Source: Luteolibacter arcticus (GTDB lineage: Bacteria; Verrucomicrobiota; Verrucomicrobiia; Verrucomicrobiales; Akkermansiaceae). From it: 64,000 nt of DNA. The translations under genes were made by a program, and so were the position numbers. The stretch's first letter is position 1. Each line of letters opens with the position of its first letter. This document shows, one piece after another, positions 42,782 through 50,379 of the stretch. The notes beneath the pieces are model-generated. The model did no database searches, was not told the origin of the DNA, and worked only from the letters and a program-made list of their open reading frames with translations. The DNA lies in the NCBI RefSeq assembly GCF_025950235.1, contig NZ_JAPDDT010000001.1, positions 620,001-684,000 on the forward strand, read 5' to 3'.

Positions 42782-45654
42782 TTTCGAGAACCCACATCGG
42801 AGCGCTGATCGCGCTCGCACTGCCGGTTCACGCAGCGGTCGATTTCGCCCGCGACGTGCGTCCAATCCTGAACTCCCATTGCACGGCCTGCCACGGCGGG
42901 GTGAAGGAGGCCGGCGAGGTCTCGTTCATCTACCGCGACAAGGCGCTCGGCAAAGGGGAGTCCGGCAAGACCATCATCGTGCCGGGAGATCCGGCGGCAT
43001 CGGAGGTAATGGCGCGCATTCTTTCCACCGATCCCGACGAGGTGATGCCAAAGCCCGAGCACGGGCCGCGACTGGCGGACGCCGAGATCGCCACGCTGCG
43101 CCAATGGATCCAGGAAGGCGCGAAGTGGGGTGAGCACTGGTCCTTTGTCGCTCCGGAAAAGCATCAGCCGCCAACGGTGAAAGACACGGCGTGGCCGCGC
43201 AATGACATCGATCGCTTCCTGCTCTCGAGGATGGAGAGCGAGGGCCTGAAGCCGTCGAAGGAGGCGGACAAGGCAGCGCTGTTGCGACGGGTTTCGCTGG
43301 ACCTAACAGGTCTGCCGCCGTCGATCGCTGAACTCGACGCCTTTCTCGCTGACACGTCGGCGGACGCCTATGACAAGCAAGTGACGCGTCTGTTAGGATC
43401 GCCGCGTTTCGGCGAACGTTGGGCGAGCGTGTGGATGGACCTTGCCCGCTACGCGGACTCCGAAGGCCTAGGGATCGACGGGCGGCGCAACGTGTGGAAA
43501 TACCGCGACTGGCTGATCTCCGCCTTCAACCGCGACCAGCCTTACGACCAATTCACCGTCGACCAACTCGCTGGAGACCTCGTGCCGAATGCGACACTGG
43601 ACCAGCGGATCGCCACCACCTTTCACCGGCTCACGCAGGCGAACAACGAGGGCGGAACCGATGATGAGGAATTCCGCGTGGTGGCAACCATGGACCGGGT
43701 CTCGACGACCTGGGAGGTTTGGCAGGGTGTGACCATGGGGTGCGTGCAGTGCCACAGCCATCCCTACGACCCGATCCGCCACGACGAGTACTACCGCTTC
43801 ATGGCCTTCTTCAATCAGGCCACGGACAATGACGTGCCGGAGGGCCATCCGACGCTGCGCGTGCCGCTGGATAAAGCCCGTCATGCGGAGGCCGGGAGCT
43901 TGCAGGACAAGATCAGCCGGCTCGAAGAGCAGTTGTACGAGCGGCGTCGCTCGATGGCTTCGCGTTCTTCGTGGACGAAATCCTCCGGTATGACCGGCAG
44001 CAGCAAAAGGGCGAAGCTGGAGGTGGTGAAGCATGATGGCGTGGAAGAGTTCCGCACGATCGGGAACGTCTCCGCCGGGGCGGTGCATACGCTGGACATT
44101 CCGAAGCCCACCGGCTTCCGGCAGCTCACGGCGTTCGGCGTGGAGATCCGACCGGTCGAAGAAGCCAAGGCGAGCCACACGCCTGAGTGGGGTGCGATGA
44201 TCAACAAGATCCAACTGGAACTGGTGAGCCCGGACGGCAAGACGACGCCGGTCCCGCTGGCGGAGGTCATCGCGGATGAGGCACATCCGATCTTTGATCC
44301 GAACCTCTCGCTCAAGGGCTCCAACCGCGGCTGGGGGCAATACACGAAGATCTTCAAGCCACGGCACGCCATCGTGACGCTGCAGCAGCCGCTCGACATT
44401 CCGGCCGGTGCCACGATGCGGGTGATCCTTGCCCACGCCACGGATTCGGCTGGGGGAGCCTATCCGCTGATCGCGAAGCGCGGACGCATCGCGCTGACCG
44501 ACAATAACGCGTGGACCACGCCCGATGCCGAGGTCGAAGCGATGAAGAAGGAACTGGCAGACGCCCGCAAGGCACTGGCGGGGATTCCCGCCACGACCAC
44601 ACCCGTGATGCGCGATTTGCCGCCGGAGTTGGCGCGTGAGACCCGCCAATTCATCCGCGGCAACTGGATCGACAAGGGCGCGTTGATCGACAAGCCCGGC
44701 ACGCCCGTGGTGTTTCCACCGATGCCGGCGGGCAAGCCAGCGGATCGCCTGACGATGGCCCAGTGGATTGCCTCTCCGAGGAATCCTCTGACCGCGCGCG
44801 TCGCTGTGAACCGCTTCTGGCTGGAACTCTTCGGCACGGGCATCGTGCCCACGCCCGAGGACTTCGGCTCGGCCGGTGAGAAGCCGACGCATCCCGAGCT
44901 ACTGGACACGCTGGCGGTGCGCTTCCAGAGCGACATGAAGTGGAGCATCAAGTCGCTGCTGCGCGAACTGGTGACCAGTGCTGCCTACCGCCAGGATGGA
45001 ACCACCTCCCCGGAAATGGCGGAGCGCGATGCCGGCAACCGCCTGCTCGCCCGCGGCCCTCGCCAACGCCTGACCGGTGAGATGGCCCGCGATCACGCGC
45101 TGGCGGCAAGCGGACTAATCACCCAGCGCGACGGCGGCGCTCCAGCCTATCCGCCGCTGCCAGCGGGCGTGTGGAGGCCCTTCGATGCCGGCGACAAGTG
45201 GATGACACCGCCCGAGGGCGATGCGGGCCGCTACACGCGCTCGGTGTATGTCTACTGGAAACGTAGTATTCCGTATCCGACGCTGGCCACTTTCGATGCT
45301 CCATCGCGCGAGCTGTGCTCGAAGCGGCGGATCCTTTCCAACACGCCCCTGCAAGCGCTGGCCGTCTTGAACGACCCGGCATTCCACGAGTGCGCGCAGG
45401 GTCTTGCCCGGCAGATGAAATACCAGGTGGGCGGCGATGGGGATGCCCGGCTATCGCTCGGCTACCGCACTACGACTTCGCGAACCATTACGCCGGATCG
45501 ACTCGGCGAACTGCGGGCGCTTTTCCAGAAGCTGGAGAAGGACTATGCCGCGAATCCCGATCTCATGAAGGGGATGGCGGGCACACCCGATGGCGCGGCC
45601 TACACCGTGATCGGGTCGGTGCTGCTCAATCTCGATGAAGCCTTGATCCGCTGA
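42778..45654 (+). CDS. PSD1/DUF1549/DUF1553 cytochrome-type protein
   Basis: The 958-residue secreted protein, with signal ALIALALPVHAA, carries two CxxCH heme motifs: CTACH at 35-39 and CVQCH at 322-326. The first lies in the planctomycete cytochrome C (PSD1) domain. DUF1549 follows (RNDIDRFLLSRMESEGLKPS through LGSPRFGERWASVWMDLARYADS). A middle section contains a beta-sandwich-like part around residues 420-590. DUF1553 near 660-900 has SPRNPLTARVAVNRFW and LVTSAAYRQD. Members are typical of Planctomycetes and Verrucomicrobia and are linked to polysaccharide use by context only. It is coupled to the FecR gene (ATGA) and followed by DUF1501 after 4 nt. Confidence 0.93.
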   Translation: MISRTHIGALIALALPVHAAVDFARDVRPILNSHCTACHGGVKEAGEVSFIYRDKALGKGESGKTIIVPGDPAASEVMARILSTDPDEVMPKPEHGPRLADAEIATLRQWIQEGAKWGEHWSFVAPEKHQPPTVKDTAWPRNDIDRFLLSRMESEGLKPSKEADKAALLRRVSLDLTGLPPSIAELDAFLADTSADAYDKQVTRLLGSPRFGERWASVWMDLARYADSEGLGIDGRRNVWKYRDWLISAFNRDQPYDQFTVDQLAGDLVPNATLDQRIATTFHRLTQANNEGGTDDEEFRVVATMDRVSTTWEVWQGVTMGCVQCHSHPYDPIRHDEYYRFMAFFNQATDNDVPEGHPTLRVPLDKARHAEAGSLQDKISRLEEQLYERRRSMASRSSWTKSSGMTGSSKRAKLEVVKHDGVEEFRTIGNVSAGAVHTLDIPKPTGFRQLTAFGVEIRPVEEAKASHTPEWGAMINKIQLELVSPDGKTTPVPLAEVIADEAHPIFDPNLSLKGSNRGWGQYTKIFKPRHAIVTLQQPLDIPAGATMRVILAHATDSAGGAYPLIAKRGRIALTDNNAWTTPDAEVEAMKKELADARKALAGIPATTTPVMRDLPPELARETRQFIRGNWIDKGALIDKPGTPVVFPPMPAGKPADRLTMAQWIASPRNPLTARVAVNRFWLELFGTGIVPTPEDFGSAGEKPTHPELLDTLAVRFQSDMKWSIKSLLRELVTSAAYRQDGTTSPEMAERDAGNRLLARGPRQRLTGEMARDHALAASGLITQRDGGAPAYPPLPAGVWRPFDAGDKWMTPPEGDAGRYTRSVYVYWKRSIPYPTLATFDAPSRELCSKRRILSNTPLQALAVLNDPAFHECAQGLARQMKYQVGGDGDARLSLGYRTTTSRTITPDRLGELRALFQKLEKDYAANPDLMKGMAGTPDGAAYTVIGSVLLNLDEALIR

Positions 45655-45658
45655 AACC

Positions 45659-47134
45659 ATGTTTCCCGACGTTCAAACCGAAAAGCTCCGGCACATCACC
45701 CGCCGTCGATTCCTGCGTGACTGCCCGGGAGGAGTTGGCGGGCTGTGGCTTGCGGCCCAGGGACTCGCCGGGGCCGCGGGGAAACTCAAGATTTCCCACG
45801 ACCCGACCGCGCCGCTCGCGCCGTTGCTGCCGTCGTTCGCGCCGAAGGCGAAGCGGATCATCTACCTCCACATGGATGGCGCGCCCAGCCAGCTCGAACT
45901 CTTCGACTACAAGCCGGTGCTGGCGAAATACAACGGCAAGGAGTGCCCGAAGGAATACCTGGAGGGCCAACGCTTCGCCTTCATCCAAGGCGTGCCGAAG
46001 ATGCTCGGCCCGCAGTTCGCCTTCAAGCAGCACGGCCAGTGCGGCGCGTGGGTGTCCGACCGGCTGCCGGAGCTGGCGAAGCACGTGGACAAGCTGTGCT
46101 TCATCAAAACGATGCAGACGGACCAGTTCAACCACGGTCCGGCGCAGCTCCTCCTTCACACCGGCAACCAGAACCTCGGCTATCCCGCGATGGGTTCGTG
46201 GCTCACCTGGGGTCTCGGCACGGAGAACCAGAACCTGCCCGGCTTCATGGTGCTTATTTCGGGCGGTCGCTTCCCACGAGCCGGTGCCTCGCTGTGGGGC
46301 AGCGGTTTCCTGCCTTCTGTCTATCAAGGCGTGCAGTGCCGGTCCGCCGGAGATCCCATTCTCAATACGACCAATCCCGCGGGCATCAGCCGCGATGTCC
46401 GTCGGGCGGCGCTGGATACGCTGGCCAAGCTCAATACCAAGGCACACCAGGACTTCGGTGATCCCGAGACGATCACCCGCATTGCCCAGTATGAAATGGC
46501 CTATCGCATGCAGGTCTCGGTGCCTGAGGTGATGAGCATCGCGGACGAGCCCGCCCACATCCACGAGATGTATGGCACCTCGCCGGGTAAGGATTCCTTC
46601 GCCAACAACTGCCTGCTTGCCCGCCGTCTCGCAGAGTCCGGCGTGCGCTTCATCCAGCTATTCGACTGGGGCTGGGACTCGCACGGGTCGAATGCCGGCG
46701 AGTCGCTCAACGACGGCTTCGTGAAGAAGTGCCGCGACATCGACAAGGCGATCGGCGCACTGCTGACCGACCTGGAGCAGCGGGGAATGTTAGAGGACAC
46801 CTTGGTGGTGTGGGGTGGCGAGTTTGGCCGCACGCCGATGCAGGAGAACCGCGGCGGCGGCGAGGGCAACCAATTCACCGGCCGTGACCACAATCCGAAT
46901 GCCTTCACCATCTGGATGGCGGGCGCGGGCGTGAAGCCGGGCTTCACCTTCGGCGAGACGGATGAAATGGGCTACCACGTCGCTTCTGACCCGGTGCACC
47001 TGCGGGATTTCCACGCGACGATGCTTCACCTCTTCGGCTTCGAACACCAGCGGCTGGCCTTCCCATTCCAAGGGCTGGACCAGAAGCTCACCGGCGTGAA
47101 ACCGGCGAAGGTGGTGAAGGGGATTCTCGCGTAG
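45659..47134 (+). CDS. DUF1501 protein, Tat-exported
   Basis: The 491-residue protein starts with a twin-arginine signal (TRRRFLRDCPGGVGGLWLAAQGLAG). DUF1501 proteins belong to the alkaline-phosphatase/sulfatase superfamily and nearly always sit beside DUF1549/1553 genes, as here. Seen in the sequence: IIYLHMDGAPSQLELFDYKP with a metal-binding Asp, FNHGPAQLLLHTGNQN, WGGEFGRTPMQENR, and the final HATMLHLFGFEHQRLAFPFQGLD. It is the last gene of the sigma-FecR-PSD1-DUF1501 operon. Both it and the PSD1 protein would act in the periplasm or on the surface. Confidence 0.93.
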   Translation: MFPDVQTEKLRHITRRRFLRDCPGGVGGLWLAAQGLAGAAGKLKISHDPTAPLAPLLPSFAPKAKRIIYLHMDGAPSQLELFDYKPVLAKYNGKECPKEYLEGQRFAFIQGVPKMLGPQFAFKQHGQCGAWVSDRLPELAKHVDKLCFIKTMQTDQFNHGPAQLLLHTGNQNLGYPAMGSWLTWGLGTENQNLPGFMVLISGGRFPRAGASLWGSGFLPSVYQGVQCRSAGDPILNTTNPAGISRDVRRAALDTLAKLNTKAHQDFGDPETITRIAQYEMAYRMQVSVPEVMSIADEPAHIHEMYGTSPGKDSFANNCLLARRLAESGVRFIQLFDWGWDSHGSNAGESLNDGFVKKCRDIDKAIGALLTDLEQRGMLEDTLVVWGGEFGRTPMQENRGGGEGNQFTGRDHNPNAFTIWMAGAGVKPGFTFGETDEMGYHVASDPVHLRDFHATMLHLFGFEHQRLAFPFQGLDQKLTGVKPAKVVKGILA

Positions 47135-47195
47135 AGGGGAAAAAAGTTTCGTTTCCGCGAGGGGTTGCGACGGTCCCCGGCGTTGTCCGGGTGAA

Positions 47196-47792
47196 ATGCT
47201 CAAGATCGCCTTCCTCGCCGTCCTTCTGTTCAGCTCTTTCGCGACGGCGCAGGAGGCCAGGCTGAGGATCGCGTCCGTGGACATGAACCGGCTGTTCGAC
47301 GGTTACCATCGCACGGAGACGGCAATCAAGGAGATCAACATCGAGCAGGCCCGCATCCTGAAGCAGAGCAACGACCGGCTCGTGCGGATCCGCGAGATCA
47401 AGGACTCGCTGGAGAAGCTGATTAAGCAGCTCGAGGATCCAACCCTCGCGGAGTCGAAGAAGCAGCAACTCCAGAAGCAGGGGAGCGAGCTGCGGCAGGA
47501 GGGCATCGAGCTGGAGCGAGAGCGAAAGGACTTCATGACGCGCCGGGGCCAGATGCTTCAGGAGCGAGTGACGCAGCAGAGGCAGGGGCTGCTCGCGGAG
47601 GTGCGCAAGTTGGTGGAGGAAGAAGCGAAGGCGGGAGATTACGACTATGTGTTCGATACTTCAGCGGTCAGCAATTCGGGATCGTCCTTTGTCATTTCAT
47701 CCGGCTCGCCCGACAACCTCACGGATCGTCTTCTCACGAAACTGAATGACGGTGCCGCTAAGAAGGAGGCCGTGAAGCCGGATACTGAATGA
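47196..47792 (+). CDS. OmpH/Skp-like periplasmic chaperone
   Basis: A 198-residue protein with a signal peptide (LKIAFLAVLLFSSFATA) and then RLRIASVDMNRLFDGYHRTE, the typical OmpH beginning. Residues about 45-140 form a long charged coiled coil (LEKLIKQLEDPTLAESKKQQLQ, ELERERKDFMTRRGQMLQE). The late segment YDYVFDTSAVSNSGSSFVISSG matches the small beta-body end. Skp-like proteins chaperone outer-membrane proteins. Unusually it is coupled by a 4-nt overlap to an ECF sigma factor gene instead of to bamA or lpxD, hinting at an envelope-stress role. Confidence 0.88.
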   Translation: MLKIAFLAVLLFSSFATAQEARLRIASVDMNRLFDGYHRTETAIKEINIEQARILKQSNDRLVRIREIKDSLEKLIKQLEDPTLAESKKQQLQKQGSELRQEGIELERERKDFMTRRGQMLQERVTQQRQGLLAEVRKLVEEEAKAGDYDYVFDTSAVSNSGSSFVISSGSPDNLTDRLLTKLNDGAAKKEAVKPDTE

Positions 47793-48316
47793 TCGATGTG
47801 CCCCAACTGACCAGCGGGCTGGTCCGCTGCGAGGAAGCCGCCTGGCGAGACTTCCACGGCGGCTATTTCTCGCGGCTGAAGGCACAGGCGATGGCGCGCG
47901 GTGTGGCAGAAAGTGATGCTGCCGAGGTGGTGCAGCGTGTTTACCTGCGGATCCTGCGTCATGTGAAAGTCTTCCAAGCCGATACGGACTTCGATGCCTG
48001 GCTGTCCTGCCTGGTGCGTTGTGAGTCGATCGATGCGGGCCGCCGTGCCAACCGGCGCACTTGGATGGGCGAGCGATTCCAGCAATGGCAGGAGCTTCGC
48101 CGCCCGGGCTCGGTGGCGGAGGGTCTCGACCTCGAATCGGCTATGAACCAACTCGAGCAATGCGAGCGCGAGCTGCTGGTAAGACACTATGTCGAAGGCT
48201 GGTCCCAGGAGGAACTCGCCCGCGAACAAGCAACCACGCCGAAGGCGGTGGAATCGAAACTGGCCCGTCTGCGGAGGCGTTTGAGAGTCCTGCTGGAGAA
48301 CCCCGATGTCTGTTAG
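47789..48316 (+). CDS. ECF-type sigma factor
   Basis: The 175-residue protein resembles RNA polymerase sigma factors of the ECF type: region 2 has AEVVQRVYLRILRHVKVFQADTD and region 4 has ECERELLVRHYVEGWSQEELAREQATTPKAVESKLARLRRRL. The N-terminal part is relatively divergent. It is translated in coupling with the OmpH-like gene (ATGA overlap) and followed after 3 nt by a small single-helix membrane protein that could be its anti-sigma. This is a different class from the sigma factor at 40962. Confidence 0.88.
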   Translation: MIDVPQLTSGLVRCEEAAWRDFHGGYFSRLKAQAMARGVAESDAAEVVQRVYLRILRHVKVFQADTDFDAWLSCLVRCESIDAGRRANRRTWMGERFQQWQELRRPGSVAEGLDLESAMNQLEQCERELLVRHYVEGWSQEELAREQATTPKAVESKLARLRRRLRVLLENPDVC

Positions 48317-48319
48317 AGA

Positions 48320-48673
48320 ATGAATGCCGCCGATCCACGGGAACAGGAGATACTTGAACGCACGCTGCAAGAGGTGCGGCGGACGCGCCGCCGTCGCACC
48401 ACACGGAAGCTGGCGGTGCTGCCTTTGGTGCTGGTCGGGATTGGCGCGGGATGGCTTGCGCTTCAACATGCACCTCCATCTGCCGCTGGCTCCCCGGCGG
48501 TGGTGGCTATTTCCCAGCCTGCCGAGCCACCCGCTGAAACGTTCACGGTGATGGAGTGGACGAGTGGCATGCCCTCGCTGGTCGAATACTCCGGCAGGGA
48601 TCTCGGCAATTTGGAACTTACCTTCAGCTTGGAGCCGGTGGTGACGTTCCCCGAGGAGAACGAGAGCTGGTGA
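48320..48673 (+). CDS. Small membrane protein, possible anti-sigma factor
   Basis: A protein of 117 residues with a charged cytoplasmic start (REQEILERTLQEVRRTRRRR), one membrane helix (TTRKLAVLPLVLVGIGAGWLAL, about residues 27-49) and a short Pro/Glu-rich external tail. No zinc-binding anti-sigma motif (HxxxCxxC) is present. The position directly after an ECF sigma gene, and the single-helix plan, make an anti-sigma role plausible but unproven. The tail ends TFSLEPVVTFPEENESW. Its family is not recognised. Confidence 0.7.
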   Translation: MNAADPREQEILERTLQEVRRTRRRRTTRKLAVLPLVLVGIGAGWLALQHAPPSAAGSPAVVAISQPAEPPAETFTVMEWTSGMPSLVEYSGRDLGNLELTFSLEPVVTFPEENESW

Positions 48674-48716
48674 GAAGGGGAGTTGCAAAGCGCGGCACGG
48701 TGGCTAGACCCGGCGC

Positions 48717-49271
48717 GTGAACGTGATTTTGGCATCGGCCTCACCGCGACGGCGGGAACTGCTTTCCGCCGCTGGAGTGAACTTCGAAGTCGTGGCTTCG
48801 CCCGCAGAGGAGATCCACGATGCGTCGGTCCCGCTCGATGAGCTTTGTGAAAAGAATGCCGAACTGAAGGCGCTGGCGGTGGCGGAGGATTACCCTGACT
48901 CCGCGGTGATCGGCGCCGACACGTTGGTGTGGATCGAGGGCGAGCCGCTCGGCAAGCCGCGCGATCTGGACGAAGCGCGCATGATGCTGAGGAAACTCAG
49001 CGGCCGGTCGCATACGGTTTGCACCGGTGTTTGCGTGGTCTTCCCCGGAAAGACGGTGAAGCGCTTTCACGAACTGACCACCGTGCGATTCCGTCCGCTG
49101 GATGAGGAAACGATCACCGCCTACTTCGAAAAGACCAACCCGCTCGACAAAGCAGGCGCTTATGGAATTCAGGACAGCGGAGAGATGATCGTGGAGGGCA
49201 TCGAGGGAGCTTTCGACAATGTCATGGGCCTGCCGGTAGCACGGCTGTTGGAGGTGCTTCAGAATGCCTGA
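48717..49271 (+). CDS. maf: Maf-like nucleotide pyrophosphatase
   Basis: Maf proteins hydrolyse non-canonical or dTTP/UTP nucleotides in a house-cleaning role. The 184 residues contain VILASASPRRRELLSAAGVNF, the catalytic Asp in VIGADTLVWI, LSGRSHTVCTGVC, the AGAYGIQDSGEMIVEGIEG loop and the closing GAFDNVMGLPVARLLEVL. The start is a GTG at 48717. The last 80 nt of this gene recur in diverged form 1.1 kb downstream (50284-50367), with a 23-bp identical core (49206-49228), so this 3' end marks one edge of an inserted islet. Confidence 0.95.
   Translation: MNVILASASPRRRELLSAAGVNFEVVASPAEEIHDASVPLDELCEKNAELKALAVAEDYPDSAVIGADTLVWIEGEPLGKPRDLDEARMMLRKLSGRSHTVCTGVCVVFPGKTVKRFHELTTVRFRPLDEETITAYFEKTNPLDKAGAYGIQDSGEMIVEGIEGAFDNVMGLPVARLLEVLQNA
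49206..49228 (+). repeat. Left direct repeat within maf 3' end
   Basis: The 23-bp sequence GGAGCTTTCGACAATGTCATGGG is identical to the segment at 50299-50321 in the same orientation. It encodes the conserved GAFDNVMG of Maf. The two copies bracket the nucleotidyltransferase islet like attL/attR or duplicated target ends. Confidence 0.85.
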
Positions 49272-49275
49272 CCGA

Positions 49276-49962
49276 TCAGGGGATCTCGCGGCCTTCAAGA
49301 ATGGCGAGAGAAAAGGGATCTCCGGCCTCGGCGAATTCCCGGAGGTGGGTTGTGGCAAGCTCGCGAACCTCGGGTGAGGGGTTTTGCAAGGCGGCTTGAA
49401 GCACCTGCCATTCGGAATACCGGTCGAGCAGATAGCGGGCTTCGGTGATGGTGGCTGATGGGAGGATAGCCCGATATTCTGCGCGGACTTTGTCCTCGAG
49501 AAACTGAATATCCCGGAGGTCCTGATCGCGACCGGTGTTGAGCTTGGTCTCGATCAGGTCGAGCGGATGGGGAAGGATCAACCCGTCAGAACGCTTCCGA
49601 CCACGCTCGAAAAAGCCATCGAAAGCTTCCAGCTCCACCTCGTTCGGCTTGCGAAAGACATCGAGCGGACAATCGAGCCCTGAAATTCGGATCATGCCGG
49701 TCTCCTCGACACCCTCGGCGAGAGCCGTGCCTCGCACAGGAACCCAGCCCGGCAAACGCTGGAGAAGAAGGTCGCCGAACCGATCGCATTCTTCCTCGAT
49801 GGCCCGACTCCACGAGCCGGCGTTTATCATCGGTTCCAGCCAGATATCAGCATCCTTGGTTTTCCGGTCCAGACCGTGAGCCACAACGGCCAAGCCGCCG
49901 ATCTCAATGACCCTGAATTTGGCGGTCAACTGGCGGATGAAGCGGTCGCTTGGGGTCCCCAT
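49276..49962 (-). CDS. Nucleotidyltransferase-fold protein (AbiEii/DUF6036-like)
   Basis: The 228-residue protein shows the minimal nucleotidyltransferase motif: GGLAVVAHGLDRKTKDADIWLE supplies the GG helix cap and the paired Asp (DxD) metal ligands. A distal Lys/Arg-Asp segment LDLIETKLNTGRDQDLRDIQFLEDK is typical of AbiEii/DUF6036-type enzymes, several of which are toxin-antitoxin or abortive-infection components. The C-terminal 70 residues are helical. It overlaps the small upstream gene by 37 nt, so both are one operon on the minus strand, opposite to maf. It occupies the inserted islet. Confidence 0.78.
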   Translation of the reverse strand: MGTPSDRFIRQLTAKFRVIEIGGLAVVAHGLDRKTKDADIWLEPMINAGSWSRAIEEECDRFGDLLLQRLPGWVPVRGTALAEGVEETGMIRISGLDCPLDVFRKPNEVELEAFDGFFERGRKRSDGLILPHPLDLIETKLNTGRDQDLRDIQFLEDKVRAEYRAILPSATITEARYLLDRYSEWQVLQAALQNPSPEVRELATTHLREFAEAGDPFSLAILEGREIP

Positions 49963-50231
49963 CGTTCGATATCTTTAGCGACTTGCTGGGCGATTTGCCA
50001 GTCGTCGGCCAACGAGTCGGGATTGGCCAGCCAAGGCTCGCTATTGGAAAGGTCGACGGCAGGCTTCACCAACGGTCCTTTGCGACCGGCAGCGATACGC
50101 TCCCGCAGGCGCTTGCGTGCAAGGCGGGCGGCAAAGTCCTCCTGCAGGCGGCGGATGCTCGGGCGATAGCCTTGATTCATCATCCGGGGAACATTAACCG
50201 CCACCGTAGGGAAAGGCAAGCCAGCGGACAT
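49926..50231 (-). CDS. Small basic partner protein of the nucleotidyltransferase
   Basis: A 101-residue protein of no family I recognise. The core MNQGYRPSIRRLQEDFAARL followed by ARKRLRERIAAGRKGPLV is strongly basic and helical, and ends with DDWQIAQQVAKDIERWGPQA. The start is uncertain: ATG 50231 has AGGA 9 nt upstream, while ATG 50183 or 50180 would give 84-85 residues beginning at the basic helix. It overlaps the nucleotidyltransferase gene by 37 nt. The gene-pair layout resembles antitoxin-first toxin-antitoxin operons, but no DNA-binding fold is obvious, so this is a hypothesis. Confidence 0.6.
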   Translation of the reverse strand: MSAGLPFPTVAVNVPRMMNQGYRPSIRRLQEDFAARLARKRLRERIAAGRKGPLVKPAVDLSNSEPWLANPDSLADDWQIAQQVAKDIERWGPQATASSAS

Positions 50232-50283
50232 GGCATCAGTCCTGGTGTAAGTCGGCGGAGAACTTGGATCGCGGCAGATAACC

Positions 50284-50367
50284 GTCGAGGGCAGTGATGG
50301 AGCTTTCGACAATGTCATGGGACGGCCGGTGAAGCTCTTGGTGGAGGTACTTGGGGAAGGGACTTGA
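50284..50367 (+). pseudogene. Diverged copy of the maf 3' end
   Basis: In frame this reads VEGSDGAFDNVMGRPVKLLVEVL then GEGT and a stop, against VEGIEGAFDNVMGLPVARLLEVL and QNA in the intact gene. It lacks everything upstream, so it is a fragment rather than a gene. It shares the 23-bp identical core at 50299-50321. It lies beyond the nucleotidyltransferase operon in the same orientation as maf, as expected if the islet entered the maf 3' end and displaced the old terminus. Confidence 0.85.
50299..50321 (+). repeat. Right direct repeat in maf 3'-end fragment
   Basis: This is the second copy of the 23-bp core found in maf at 49206-49228. The distance between the copies is 1093 bp. Confidence 0.85.
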
Positions 50368-50379
50368 GTGGTCGCTGGT

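Noticed and set aside
43468-44892. 474-codon minus-strand frame within the PSD1/DUF1553 gene
   Set aside because: The plus-strand gene has both heme motifs and two DUF domains over this stretch; the antisense frame has none.
49276-50231. Integrase or recombinase in the maf islet
   Set aside because: Neither gene in the islet shows a tyrosine or serine recombinase motif, so the islet is not self-mobile.
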